In this document: positions 8,995 to 17,270 of the stretch, one piece after another
How the letters are laid out: each line of letters opens with the position of its first letter
Position numbering within the stretch: position 1 is the stretch's first letter
Source of the DNA: Limnohabitans sp. 2KL-27
GTDB lineage: Bacteria; Pseudomonadota; Gammaproteobacteria; Burkholderiales; Burkholderiaceae_C
Direction: 5' to 3'
NCBI RefSeq assembly: GCF_001269345.1
Contig: NZ_CXOP01000002.1
Span: 868,853 to 932,852, forward strand
Length of the DNA stretch: 64,000 nucleotides
Notes under the pieces: generated by a model
What the model was told of the DNA's origin: nothing
The model's input: the letters and a program-made list of their open reading frames with translations, nothing else
Databases searched by the model: none
Made by a program: the position numbers and the translations under genes

Positions 8995-9040
8995 GTCCCA
9001 TGCATAAGACCTGAATGTTCTATTGACAGGACAATGGGAC
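8995..9040. promoter_or_regulatory. Inverted repeats upstream of the GntR gene, candidate operator
   Basis: A perfect 7-bp inverted repeat, GTCCCAT (8995-9001) and ATGGGAC (9034-9040), flanks an imperfect 18-bp palindrome at 9016-9033 (TGTTCTATT / GACAGGACA, 6 of 9 paired). A TTGACA hexamer lies at 9023-9028. The position, 20-65 bases ahead of the regulator start, suits autoregulation by the GntR protein. Only the symmetry is seen; binding is inferred. Confidence 0.35.
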
Positions 9041-9058
9041 TGTTCCACGATCGAGGCC

Positions 9059-9862
9059 ATGGATGCCCATCTGCCTTTGCCCAAGTACCACCAAATTTAT
9101 TTGGTGCTGCGCGAGCAGTTGCGCGAAGGCCGCTTTGACGACGGTTTGCCGGGCGAGATGGCCTTGATGGGGCAGTTTGGTGTGGCCCGTGTCACGGTTC
9201 GGCGTGCCTTGTCGCAACTGGCCGAAGAGGGCTTGATACAGCGCGAGCCCGGGCGTGGCACAAGGCCGGTGACCGCGCGTGCGCAAGAGGTTCAGATGCA
9301 GGCCTCGACCATGGCCACAGGCCAGCAGGCACGCCTGACGGGATTGCTGGAGAACCTGGTCACCATGGGCATGCGCACCAAGGTGAAGGTGCTGAGCGTG
9401 GAGCGCATGCGCGCCCCAGTGGACGTGGCCGCCGCGCTCAAGCTCCACAGCGCTGCGCTGGTGCAAAAAGCCGAGCGCGTGCGCAGCACGCCCGAAGGCC
9501 CCCTGTCGCACATCACCACCTGGGTGCCCGATGCGATTTCAGCCGGCTTTGGCAAGCGCGAGCTGGCGCAAAAACCCATTTTGGTGCTGCTCGAAGAGTC
9601 GGGCGTCAAGGTGGGCCGGGCCGAGCAAACCATTTCGGCCCGTCTGGCCGATGTGGGCATGGCCCAACATCTGGATGTGTCCGTCGGATCGGCCTTGATG
9701 GCGGTGCGGCGTTTGATTTATGACGAGGACGAACGTCCCGTCCAATGGCTGCATGGCTTGTACCGACCGGACCGGTACGAATACCAGATGCAGTTATCCC
9801 GCGTTGGCAGCATCGATGCCAAGGTGTGGGTAAGCCAAGAGCTGTCCGCCAACTTTCATTGA
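9059..9862 (+). CDS. GntR family transcriptional regulator (HutC/UTRA type)
   Basis: This 267-residue regulator has an N-terminal winged helix (KYHQIYLVLREQL, then FGVARVTVRRALSQLAEEGLI) and a C-terminal UTRA effector-binding domain (from about residue 80; conserved end ALMAVRRLIYDEDERPVQWLHGLYRPDRYEY). HutC-type GntR proteins usually sense a pathway metabolite and repress the adjacent catabolic operon. The ATG at 9059 is chosen over an in-frame TTG at 9023, which is part of a TTGACA hexamer. The gene is 20 bases ahead of the ABC transporter genes, so it may be the first gene of the operon as well as its regulator. Confidence 0.9.
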   Translation: MDAHLPLPKYHQIYLVLREQLREGRFDDGLPGEMALMGQFGVARVTVRRALSQLAEEGLIQREPGRGTRPVTARAQEVQMQASTMATGQQARLTGLLENLVTMGMRTKVKVLSVERMRAPVDVAAALKLHSAALVQKAERVRSTPEGPLSHITTWVPDAISAGFGKRELAQKPILVLLEESGVKVGRAEQTISARLADVGMAQHLDVSVGSALMAVRRLIYDEDERPVQWLHGLYRPDRYEYQMQLSRVGSIDAKVWVSQELSANFH

Positions 9863-9882
9863 CCTACTTAAAGGATGTTCTC

Positions 9883-11085
9883 ATGACCTCACGTCGCACT
9901 TTCATGGGCCAGTCCGCTGCGGCGGCCTCGGCACTCGCGTTTCCACTGGTGGGCGGGGCTCAGCCCAAGCCCATCAAAGTGGGTGTTTTGCACCCCGTCA
10001 CCGGTGCCTTGGCTTATTCGGGCCAGCAGTGCCGCATGGGTGCCTTGATGGCGATTGAAGACATCAACAAAGCGGGCGGCATCAAGTCGCTGGGCGGCGC
10101 CAAAATCGAAGCCATGCTGGGCGATGCACAGTCCAGCCCGCAAGCGGGTACGGCCGAGATCGAGAAGATGAACGAAGCCGGCGTCAGCGCCGTGGTCGGG
10201 GCTTTTGCTTCGGCCATTTGCCTGGCCACCACGCAAGCGGCTGCCAAATACAACCTGCCCCACGTGGTCGATGTCGGCGTGGCCGACCAGATCGTCGAGC
10301 GCGGCCTGAAAAACACCTTCCGCTTTGGCCCTGGCTACAGAAAGTGCGCCGAAGTGGCGGTGTCCAGCCTGCACGTCTTGAACACCGCCGCAGGCAAACC
10401 GGCCCGCACCGTGATGATCGTGCACGAAGAGTCGCTGTTCGGCACCGGCACCGCCAACCTTTTGGCCAAAGAGCTGCCGGGCTATGGCTACGAGGTCAAG
10501 GAAATCATCAAGCACGCCAACCCCACGCGTGACTTCAACAACATTGCGCTGCGCATCAAGCAGGTCAACCCCGACATCCTGATCCCCGCGAACTATTACA
10601 ACGAATACGCCCTGCTGGTGCGCACCTTGCAACAGCAAAAAATCACGCCCAAAGCCATTTACTCGGTCTTGGGTGGTGCTGCGTCGAGCTACAAGTTTGT
10701 CAAGGAGTTTCCAGAGGCGGCCAACGGCATCATCGACTGCAACCACTGGTTCAACCCCAAGGACAAGCGCTCGGCCGAATTGCGTAAACGCGTGGAAGCA
10801 CAAGGCCAGTTCTTCAGCTACGAAGTGTTCATGACCTACACCGCCATGATGCTGCTGGCCGATGCCATTGAGCGTGCGAAGTCAACAGACCGCGCCGCCA
10901 TCATCGATGCGCTGGCTTCGAGCAAGTTCGCCAACCACATCATGCCCTACGGCCCCACGCAGTTTGTGAACGGCCAGAACATGGGCGCACAGCCTTTGAT
11001 GACCCAGGTCCACAAAGGCGACATCAAGGTGATCGTGCCGCGCGACTACCGCGAGATTGAGCCGATTTTCCCGCTCAAGGGTTGA
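9883..11085 (+). CDS. Branched-chain-amino-acid-type ABC transporter substrate-binding protein
   Basis: This 400-residue periplasmic binding protein of the LivJ/LivK (Peripla_BP_6) family has an N-terminal twin-arginine-like signal, SRRTFMG, followed by an Ala-rich stretch. Mature motifs include IKVGVLHPVTGALAYSG, GGAKIEAMLGDAQS and GAFASAICLATTQAA. A Shine-Dalgarno AAGGA (9871-9875) lies 7 bases before the ATG. Members bind amino acids, aromatic acids, amides or urea, so the ligand is open. It is followed by livHMGF homologues that complete the transporter. Confidence 0.92.
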   Translation: MTSRRTFMGQSAAAASALAFPLVGGAQPKPIKVGVLHPVTGALAYSGQQCRMGALMAIEDINKAGGIKSLGGAKIEAMLGDAQSSPQAGTAEIEKMNEAGVSAVVGAFASAICLATTQAAAKYNLPHVVDVGVADQIVERGLKNTFRFGPGYRKCAEVAVSSLHVLNTAAGKPARTVMIVHEESLFGTGTANLLAKELPGYGYEVKEIIKHANPTRDFNNIALRIKQVNPDILIPANYYNEYALLVRTLQQQKITPKAIYSVLGGAASSYKFVKEFPEAANGIIDCNHWFNPKDKRSAELRKRVEAQGQFFSYEVFMTYTAMMLLADAIERAKSTDRAAIIDALASSKFANHIMPYGPTQFVNGQNMGAQPLMTQVHKGDIKVIVPRDYREIEPIFPLKG

Positions 11086-11109
11086 TTGACGTTGACCTGA
11101 AAGACCCCG

Positions 11110-11982
11110 ATGCTGGACTTCAACATCCTGTTTCCTTCGGTGCTCAACGGCATCACCACAGGTGCCGTGTACGCGCTGATCGCGCTGGGCCTCACGCTGA
11201 TTTATGGCGTGTTGCACATCATCAATTTCGCGCACGGCGCGTCTTTGATGGTGGCGCTGTATGGCGTGTACATGTTGAAGCAACACTTCGGGGTCGATCC
11301 CTACATGGCCCTGCCCATCATGGTGCCCGCCATGTTTGTGCTGGGTTATGCGCTGCAGCGCGGGGTCATCAACCGCGCCAGCCATGGCAAGGATGAAAAC
11401 ATCCTGCTCGTCACGCTGGGCATCTCCATCGTGCTTGAGAATTTGGCGCTTTTGTACTTCAAGTCAGACACGCGCACCATCGAGACAGCCTACACCTTGA
11501 CCACCGTTGAGATCGGGCCAGCCTTCATCGCCCTGCCCAAGCTGGTGTCCTTTGCTGGCGCCCTGGTGGTGTCGGCGGTGATGTTGCTCATTGTGCAAAA
11601 GACCGACTTGGGTCGCGCCATTCGCGCCGTGTCCAAAGAGAAGCAAGGCGCGCGTTTGATGGGCATCGATGTGGACCATGTGTACGCCATGTGCTTTGGC
11701 CTGGGCCTGGCCAGTCTGGGCGCGGCCGCCTGCTTTTTGATGCCGGCCTATTACGTCAACCCGCAAGTGGGCAACGGCTTTGTGCTGGTGGCCTTCACGA
11801 TCGTGGTGCTGGGCGGCATGGGCAGTTTTGCCGGGGCTTTGCTGGGAGGACTGCTGATCGGCGTGGTGGAGTCGCTAGGGGGCTTGCTGCTGGGTGAGTC
11901 ATTGGGCCAGGTGGGTATTTTTGTGATTTTCATTGCAGTGCTTTTGCTCAGGCCGCAAGGATTTTTCGGAGCGAAGGCATGA
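11110..11982 (+). CDS. livH: ABC transporter permease, LivH type
   Basis: This 290-residue inner-membrane permease has eight or so hydrophobic helices and the LivH signature segments GITTGAVYALIALGLTLIYGVLHIINFAHG near the N-terminus and AFTIVVLGGMGSFAGALLGG near residue 235. It forms the channel with the LivM-type partner. Its stop overlaps the next start (ATGA, 11979-11982). The symbol marks the family, not the substrate: in this cluster the cargo is probably the precursor of the downstream pathway. Confidence 0.92.
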   Translation: MLDFNILFPSVLNGITTGAVYALIALGLTLIYGVLHIINFAHGASLMVALYGVYMLKQHFGVDPYMALPIMVPAMFVLGYALQRGVINRASHGKDENILLVTLGISIVLENLALLYFKSDTRTIETAYTLTTVEIGPAFIALPKLVSFAGALVVSAVMLLIVQKTDLGRAIRAVSKEKQGARLMGIDVDHVYAMCFGLGLASLGAAACFLMPAYYVNPQVGNGFVLVAFTIVVLGGMGSFAGALLGGLLIGVVESLGGLLLGESLGQVGIFVIFIAVLLLRPQGFFGAKA

Positions 11983-12956
11983 AAGACTTTCGCAACATCG
12001 CGCTGTTTGTGGTGCTGGTGGGGGCGGTACCCTTGTTCACCGATTCGGGCGTGATGCTCAACTTCGTCATGACCTCGTTGTACGCCTGCTTGCTCTCGCA
12101 AGCCTGGAACGTGCTGGGTGGTTATGGGGGGCAGTTTTCTTTTGGCCATGCGCTGTTTTTTGGCACAGGCGCTTATGTGCAGGCGATTGCGCAAATGCAG
12201 TGGGGCCTGAGCCCCTGGGTGGCATTGCCTTTGGCCATGGCTTTTGCGGCGGGCGTGGGGGCGTTTGTGGGCGCGGCTTCGTTCCGCTATGGCCTCAAGG
12301 GTTCGTACTTTGCGCTGGTCACGCTGGCCTTTGCCGAGGTGTTCCGCATTGTGGCCACTTCGGTGCCTTTCACGGGCGCCGGTGTGGGCCTGATGCTGCC
12401 ACTCAAGGAGTCGGCGGCCAACATGCAGTTTGGCAGCCGTGCCGGTTTCATCTGGCTCATGCTGGGCCTGGTCACGCTGGCGCTGTGCATCACGGCTTGG
12501 CTGCGCCATTCGCGCTTTGGTGCTTACCTGCAAGCGGTGCGTGACAACGAAGACGCGGCCCGCGCCATCGGCGTGAACCCCTTCAGCGTCAAGCTGATTG
12601 CCACCATTTTGTCCGGTGGCCTGATGGGTGCAGGTGGCGCTTTTTATGTGCAGGTGTTCCAGTACATCGACCCTGGCATTGCCTTTGGGGCGCACACTTC
12701 TGTCGAGGCCTTGGTGGGTGCGATCGTCGGCGGCATGGGCACGCTGTGGGGCCCGCTCTTGGGCGCGGTGAGTTTGCACATCCTGGCCGATGTCACGCGC
12801 AACTTGTTTGGGCAGCTGCCCGGCATCAACATGGTCATTTATGGCGTGGTGCTGATCGTGATCGTGATGTTCTTGCCGCGCGGCATTGCGGGGCTGGGCA
12901 CCATCACGCCGCTGCAATGGTTGCGCGGCAGCAAGTCGGATGGAGACAAATCATGA
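11979..12956 (+). CDS. livM: ABC transporter permease, LivM type
   Basis: This second transmembrane subunit of the Liv-type importer has 325 residues. The conserved LivM blocks are LSQAWNVLGGYGGQFSFGHA near residue 40, AVRDNEDAARAIGVNP in the coupling region, and GGMGTLWGPLLGA near the C-terminus. It is coupled to its neighbours by 4-base overlaps at both ends. Confidence 0.92.
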   Translation: MKDFRNIALFVVLVGAVPLFTDSGVMLNFVMTSLYACLLSQAWNVLGGYGGQFSFGHALFFGTGAYVQAIAQMQWGLSPWVALPLAMAFAAGVGAFVGAASFRYGLKGSYFALVTLAFAEVFRIVATSVPFTGAGVGLMLPLKESAANMQFGSRAGFIWLMLGLVTLALCITAWLRHSRFGAYLQAVRDNEDAARAIGVNPFSVKLIATILSGGLMGAGGAFYVQVFQYIDPGIAFGAHTSVEALVGAIVGGMGTLWGPLLGAVSLHILADVTRNLFGQLPGINMVIYGVVLIVIVMFLPRGIAGLGTITPLQWLRGSKSDGDKS

Positions 12957-13729
12957 GCACGCTGCTGCAGATCGAGGGCGTGTCCAAGTCCTTTGGCGGT
13001 TTGAAGGCCGTACAAAATGTGAGCCTGTCGGTGACCGAGGGGCGTCTGAGCGCCTTGATTGGCCCCAACGGTGCAGGCAAGACGACCTTGTTCGCACTCA
13101 TGTCGGGCTTTCTGACGCCGGACACGGGCCGTGTGGTGTTTGCAGGCCAGGACATCACCGGTCAGCCGCCGCACCTGAACGCCCGCATGGGCCTGACGCG
13201 CACCTTCCAGATCGTGCAGCCCTTTGCCGCGCAAACCGTGCGCGAGAACATCGCGGTGGGGGCGCACCTGCATTTGCCACGCCGCGCCGAGGCCCTTGAC
13301 TGGGCTGAGTCGGTTGCGCAGCAAGTGGGTCTGAGCCCGCAACTGGACAAGCTGGCCAGCGACTTGACGGTGGCCGGACGCAAACGGCTGGAGCTGGCCC
13401 GTGCATTGGCCACGCGGCCGCGCCTGTTGTTGCTCGACGAGGTGCTGGCCGGATTGAACCCGCAAGAAATCGCCGAAATGATCCCGGTGGTGCAAGGCAT
13501 TGCCCAAAGCGGTGTGACGGTGCTGATGATCGAACACGTCATGCAAGCGGTGATGAGCCTGGCGCAAGAGGTTTGGGTGCTCGCGCAAGGCCAGTTGATT
13601 GCCCAAGGCACACCCGCCGAGGTGACGAACAACAAAGCCGTGGTCGAGGCTTATCTGGGCCACGGCACGGCCGAGCGCTTGCAAAAGAACGCAGCCCAAG
13701 ACAAAACAGCGCAGGAGGCACAGGCATGA
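12953..13729 (+). CDS. livG: ABC transporter ATP-binding protein, LivG type
   Basis: This 258-residue ATPase has a Walker A GPNGAGKTTLFA, an intact Walker B core LLLLDE, and LivG features such as RTFQIVQPF. The signature is unusual: LTVAGRKRLELA where LivG proteins commonly have LPYGQQRRLE, and the Walker B is followed by VLAGLNP rather than PAAGLNP. This variant recurs in some family members, so it probably marks a subfamily and not an inactive copy. The ATG at 12953 overlaps the livM stop. A longer upstream in-frame extension is inside livM and is not used. Confidence 0.92.
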   Translation: MSTLLQIEGVSKSFGGLKAVQNVSLSVTEGRLSALIGPNGAGKTTLFALMSGFLTPDTGRVVFAGQDITGQPPHLNARMGLTRTFQIVQPFAAQTVRENIAVGAHLHLPRRAEALDWAESVAQQVGLSPQLDKLASDLTVAGRKRLELARALATRPRLLLLDEVLAGLNPQEIAEMIPVVQGIAQSGVTVLMIEHVMQAVMSLAQEVWVLAQGQLIAQGTPAEVTNNKAVVEAYLGHGTAERLQKNAAQDKTAQEAQA

Positions 13730-14436
13730 CCGCTTTGTTGAATGTGCAGGGCCTCAAATCCGGCTACGGTGTGGTCGAGGTCTTGCGCGGTGTGGACCTG
13801 CAGGTCATGCCCGGCGAGCTGGTGGCGCTTTTGGGCAGCAACGGCGCGGGCAAGACCACACTCAACCTCACACTCAGCGGCTTGGTGGCCACGCGCGCGG
13901 GTCGGGTGGGGTTCGATGGGCAGGACATCACCGGTCTGCATTCACGCCAGGTGGTCAAGCATGGCTTGATCCAGGTGCCTGAGGGCCGAAAAGTGTTCCC
14001 CAACCTGAGCGTGCACGAGAACTTGGAGCTGGGGGCCTTCACCCGAGGGCGTGAGCGACGCTTGCAGAACCTGGACAAGGTCTACGAGACATTCCCACGG
14101 TTGAAAGAGCGCGTGGCCCAGTTGGCGGGCACGCTCAGCGGTGGCGAGCAGCAGATGTTGGCCATTGGCCGGGGCCTGATGGCCGAGCCGCGCTTGTTGA
14201 TCCTGGACGAACCCTCACTGGGTTTGTCGCCCCTGCTGGTGGAAGAGTTGTTTGGCTTGATCGCCTCGCTGCGCAGCAGCGGCCTGTCGATCTTGCTGGT
14301 GGAGCAAAACGTGGGCCAGTCTCTGGACATCGCCGACCGGGCTTATGTGATGGAAAACGGACAAATCCGTTTCACGGGCACACCCGCCGAGTTGTTGGGC
14401 AGTGACACGCTCAGGCAAGCCTATTTGGGGATGTGA
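13726..14436 (+). CDS. livF: ABC transporter ATP-binding protein, LivF type
   Basis: This second ATPase of the importer has 236 residues with a Walker A GSNGAGKTTLN, a canonical signature LSGGEQQMLAIGRGLM, Walker B LLILDEPSLGLSP, and the LivF motif VPEGRKVFPNLSV. Its start overlaps the livG stop (ATGA). A 73-base gap follows before the Bug-type gene, the widest break in this part of the operon. Confidence 0.93.
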   Translation: MTALLNVQGLKSGYGVVEVLRGVDLQVMPGELVALLGSNGAGKTTLNLTLSGLVATRAGRVGFDGQDITGLHSRQVVKHGLIQVPEGRKVFPNLSVHENLELGAFTRGRERRLQNLDKVYETFPRLKERVAQLAGTLSGGEQQMLAIGRGLMAEPRLLILDEPSLGLSPLLVEELFGLIASLRSSGLSILLVEQNVGQSLDIADRAYVMENGQIRFTGTPAELLGSDTLRQAYLGM

Positions 14437-14509
14437 GGCCGCAGTGCAGCGCCTGGCCTGTTGCGGTTTTTCAACCCGTTTGACCCCTTGATCTTCCATC
14501 TTGTTTGAC

Positions 14510-15487
14510 ATGACCGTACGCATTGCTTTTGACCGCACCGTTCTGATGTGGACCACCGCTATGGCGTTGGTGTGCTGGGCGGGCATGGCCCGTGCCCAAG
14601 CGCAGCCGCCCATCAAAATTCTGGTGGGTGCTCCCGCAGGCGGCACCACCGACACCATGGCCCGCACGCTGGCCACGGTGCTGGGCACACAGCTGGGGCG
14701 CACTGTGGTGGTCGAGAACAAACCCGGTGCAGGTGGCAACTTGGCCGCCGACGCGGTGGCCAAGGCCGCGCCCGATGGCCATACGCTGCTCATGAGCTTC
14801 ACCAGCCACGCCATCAATGCCTCGCTGTACCCCCGCTTGCCTTTTGATCCGGTCAAAGACTTCACCCCTTTGACCATGGTGTCGACCTCACCGTCGATCC
14901 TGGTGGCCCACCCCAGGGTCTCGGCCAACAGCGTCCAAGAATTGATCACTCTGGCCAAGTCCAAGCCCGGGCAGCTGAACTTTGCGATTGGCGCAATGGG
15001 CTCGTCCTTGCACATGGCGGGTGACGCCTTCAAGATGCAGTCGGGTGTGTACATCGTGAACATCCCCTACCGGGGCACGGCCCCTGCGGTGCAAGACGTG
15101 TTGGCCGGGCAAGTGGACTTGATGTTCGCCGCCATTGGCAACGTGCAATCGCACATCAAGGCGGGCAAACTCAAGGCCCTGGGCGTGACCAGCGCCAAAC
15201 GCCTGCCCGCTTTTGCGGACGTGCCCGCCATTGGCGAGAGCTTGCCCGGTTACGAGTCGAGTGCCTGGTTTGGATTGTTTGGCCCGGGGCGCATGAGCCC
15301 TGATCTGAGCAAGCGCCTGGCCGATGCGGCCCGCGCTGCGGTGCAGTCGCCCGATGTCAAGCGGCGCATTGAAAGCGAAGGGGCCACGGCCGTGGGCAAC
15401 AGCCCGGAAGAATTTGCCCGTTTTGTGGACAGCGAGATCGTGCGTTGGCGCGCGGTGGTGCAGTATGCCGGAGCCAAGCCCGAATGA
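14510..15487 (+). CDS. Bug/TctC-type periplasmic binding protein (orphan)
   Basis: This 325-residue member of the Bordetella uptake gene family has a Sec signal (hydrophobic segment to about residue 30, cleaved near MARAQA). It continues with IKILVGAPAGGTTDTMAR, VVENKPGAGGNLAADAVAKAAPDGHTLL and the IPYRGTAPAVQDVLAGQVDLMF block. Bug proteins bind carboxylates such as citrate, and also amides and nicotinate-like compounds. No TctA/TctB membrane partner is present, so it may sense ligand or pass it to another transporter. Its stop overlaps the start of the LeuC-like gene, which ties it to the catabolic genes. The ATG at 14510 is preferred to a TTG at 14501. Confidence 0.9.
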   Translation: MTVRIAFDRTVLMWTTAMALVCWAGMARAQAQPPIKILVGAPAGGTTDTMARTLATVLGTQLGRTVVVENKPGAGGNLAADAVAKAAPDGHTLLMSFTSHAINASLYPRLPFDPVKDFTPLTMVSTSPSILVAHPRVSANSVQELITLAKSKPGQLNFAIGAMGSSLHMAGDAFKMQSGVYIVNIPYRGTAPAVQDVLAGQVDLMFAAIGNVQSHIKAGKLKALGVTSAKRLPAFADVPAIGESLPGYESSAWFGLFGPGRMSPDLSKRLADAARAAVQSPDVKRRIESEGATAVGNSPEEFARFVDSEIVRWRAVVQYAGAKPE

Positions 15488-16770
15488 AACCCAGCGATTT
15501 TCAGCCACAAACATTGGCCCAAAAACTCATCGCCCGCGCCGCAGGCCGCAGCCATGTGGCCGTGGGCGAGTTGCTCACCTGCAACGTGGACTTGGCCATG
15601 TTCCACGACTCGTCGGGTCCGCGCCGCTTGAAGCCTATGCTGGACGAATTGGGCGCCGAGATCTGGGACAAAAACAAAGTGGTGCTGGTGCTGGACCACT
15701 ACGTGCCCGCGCAAGACGCGGATGCCCAGCAGATTGTGCAGATCGCGCGCGACACCGCCAAGCAGTGGAAGCTGCCCCACGTCATTGACAGCGAGGGCAT
15801 TTGCCACGTGGTTCTGCCCGAGCGCGGCCATTTGAAGCCGGGCATGTTTTGTGTCGGTGGCGACTCGCATTCGCCCACGGGCGGGGCCTTTGGTTGCTAC
15901 ATGTTTGGCATCGGTGCGACCGAGATGCTGGGCGTGTGCGTCACCGGCCAAATTTGGGTGCAGGTGCCGCGCACCTTGCGCATGCACTGGTCGGGTCGCT
16001 TGCAAGCCGGTGTGTCGGCCAAAGACATGATGCTGCACATGGTGGGTCGCTTTGGCATGAATGGCGGCCAATACCAGGCGGTGGAGTTTGCGGGGTCTGC
16101 GGTGCAGGCCCTGTCCATGGCCGAGCGCATGACCCTGTCCAATATGAGCGCCGAGATGGGGGCTCAGGCCGGTTTGATCGCGGCCGATGAGACCACCTTG
16201 AACTACCTGCGTGGCGTGGGCGTGGCCTCTGAGCATCTGGCCGGGGCCGAGCAATGGCACACCGATGAAGACGCCGAATACGAGCAGCACACCTTTGATG
16301 CCGCCCGCCTCAGCCCGCAGGTGGCCGCACCGCACAGCCCGGCCAACACCCGAGATGTGGCCGAATTTGCGGATGTGGCGCCAAGCATTGCCTACATCGG
16401 TGCCTGCACCGGCGCCAAACTCGAAGACCTGCGGGCCGCCGCCTCGGTGCTCAAGGGTCAGCGCGTGGCCGCTGGCGTGCAGCTGATGGTGGCGCCTGCC
16501 AGTGCCCGCGAACAAGCGCAGGCCACGCAAGAAGGCGTGATGCAAATCTTGCTGGACGCCGGCGCCACGGTGCTGCCCAACAGTTGTGGTGCGTGTGCGG
16601 GTTACGGCGCGACTTTCCCCGAAGGCGCCACCGTGATTTCGACCACCGCCCGCAATTTCAAGGGCCGCATGGGCCCGGCCAGCGTGAACGTGTATTTGGC
16701 CTCGCCTTACACCGTGGCCGCTTCGGCTTTGCGCGGGCGCATCAGCGATGCACGCGAGGTGCTGGCATGA
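15484..16770 (+). CDS. Aconitase-family hydratase, large subunit (LeuC/DmdA-like)
   Basis: This 428-residue subunit resembles the large subunit of 3-isopropylmalate dehydratase and related two-subunit hydratases such as dimethylmaleate hydratase. All three [4Fe-4S] ligands are visible: C308 in IGACTGAKLEDLR, and C368 and C371 in NSCGACAG. The GGDSHSPTGGAFG motif near residue 127 is also conserved. The clustered small subunit, hydantoinase genes and lyase argue against a role in leucine synthesis. The likely reaction is reversible hydration of a substituted maleate to a substituted malate (inference). It starts in an ATGA overlap with the Bug gene. Confidence 0.88.
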   Translation: MKPSDFQPQTLAQKLIARAAGRSHVAVGELLTCNVDLAMFHDSSGPRRLKPMLDELGAEIWDKNKVVLVLDHYVPAQDADAQQIVQIARDTAKQWKLPHVIDSEGICHVVLPERGHLKPGMFCVGGDSHSPTGGAFGCYMFGIGATEMLGVCVTGQIWVQVPRTLRMHWSGRLQAGVSAKDMMLHMVGRFGMNGGQYQAVEFAGSAVQALSMAERMTLSNMSAEMGAQAGLIAADETTLNYLRGVGVASEHLAGAEQWHTDEDAEYEQHTFDAARLSPQVAAPHSPANTRDVAEFADVAPSIAYIGACTGAKLEDLRAAASVLKGQRVAAGVQLMVAPASAREQAQATQEGVMQILLDAGATVLPNSCGACAGYGATFPEGATVISTTARNFKGRMGPASVNVYLASPYTVAASALRGRISDAREVLA

Positions 16771-17270
16771 ACAAACACGTTTTTCAAAACGCCCGTGTTT
16801 GGCGGCTCGGTGCCGATGTGGACACCGATGCCCTGGCCCCCGGGGCTTATATGAAGCACGGTCTTGAGGTGATCGGCTGGCATTGCTTGGAGGCGGTGCG
16901 CAGCGACTTTGCTTCGGGCGTGCGCGAAGGCGATGTGATCGTGGCCGGGGCCAACTTTGGGATTGGCTCATCGCGCGAGCAGGCCGCCGGTGTGCTGCGG
17001 CATTTGGGCTTGGCGGCAGTCATTGCGCCGTCTTACAGCGGTTTGTATTTTCGCAATGCCTTCAACTTGGGCCTGCTGCTCTTGACCTGCCCCGAGGCCG
17101 ATCAAATCGAAGAGGGCGAGCGGGTGGGTGTGACGTTGGAAGGCGACACACCGGTGGTGGTGCGGGCCAAAGGCCAGCGTTTGGCTTGCGCGCCGATCCC
17201 TGAATTTTTGATGGACATGGTCAATGCAGGCGGCTTGTTGCCCCTGCTCAAACAAAGAAAGCCAGCATGA
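16767..17270 (+). CDS. Aconitase-family hydratase, small subunit (LeuD/DmdB-like)
   Basis: This 167-residue swivel-domain subunit pairs with the preceding gene. It shows the LeuD-type start RLGADVDTDALAPGAYM and the loop ANFGIGSSREQAAGVLRHLG, where the family usually has NFGCGSSREHA. The Ser-Ser-Arg substrate loop is kept. It overlaps both neighbours by ATGA. It could be mistaken for leucine biosynthesis, but leuB and leuA are absent and the neighbours are catabolic. Confidence 0.88.
   Translation: MNKHVFQNARVWRLGADVDTDALAPGAYMKHGLEVIGWHCLEAVRSDFASGVREGDVIVAGANFGIGSSREQAAGVLRHLGLAAVIAPSYSGLYFRNAFNLGLLLLTCPEADQIEEGERVGVTLEGDTPVVVRAKGQRLACAPIPEFLMDMVNAGGLLPLLKQRKPA

Noticed and set aside
15250..16971. 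573-residue minus-strand frame opposite the LeuC-like gene
   Set aside because: It is antisense to the Bug, LeuC-like and LeuD-like genes with their Fe-S motifs, and has low-complexity shadow composition.
15484..17270. Leucine biosynthesis genes leuC and leuD
   Set aside because: The subunits are of that family, but leuA and leuB are absent and the pair is coupled to hyuB/hyuA and a C-C lyase, so a catabolic hydratase is the better reading.
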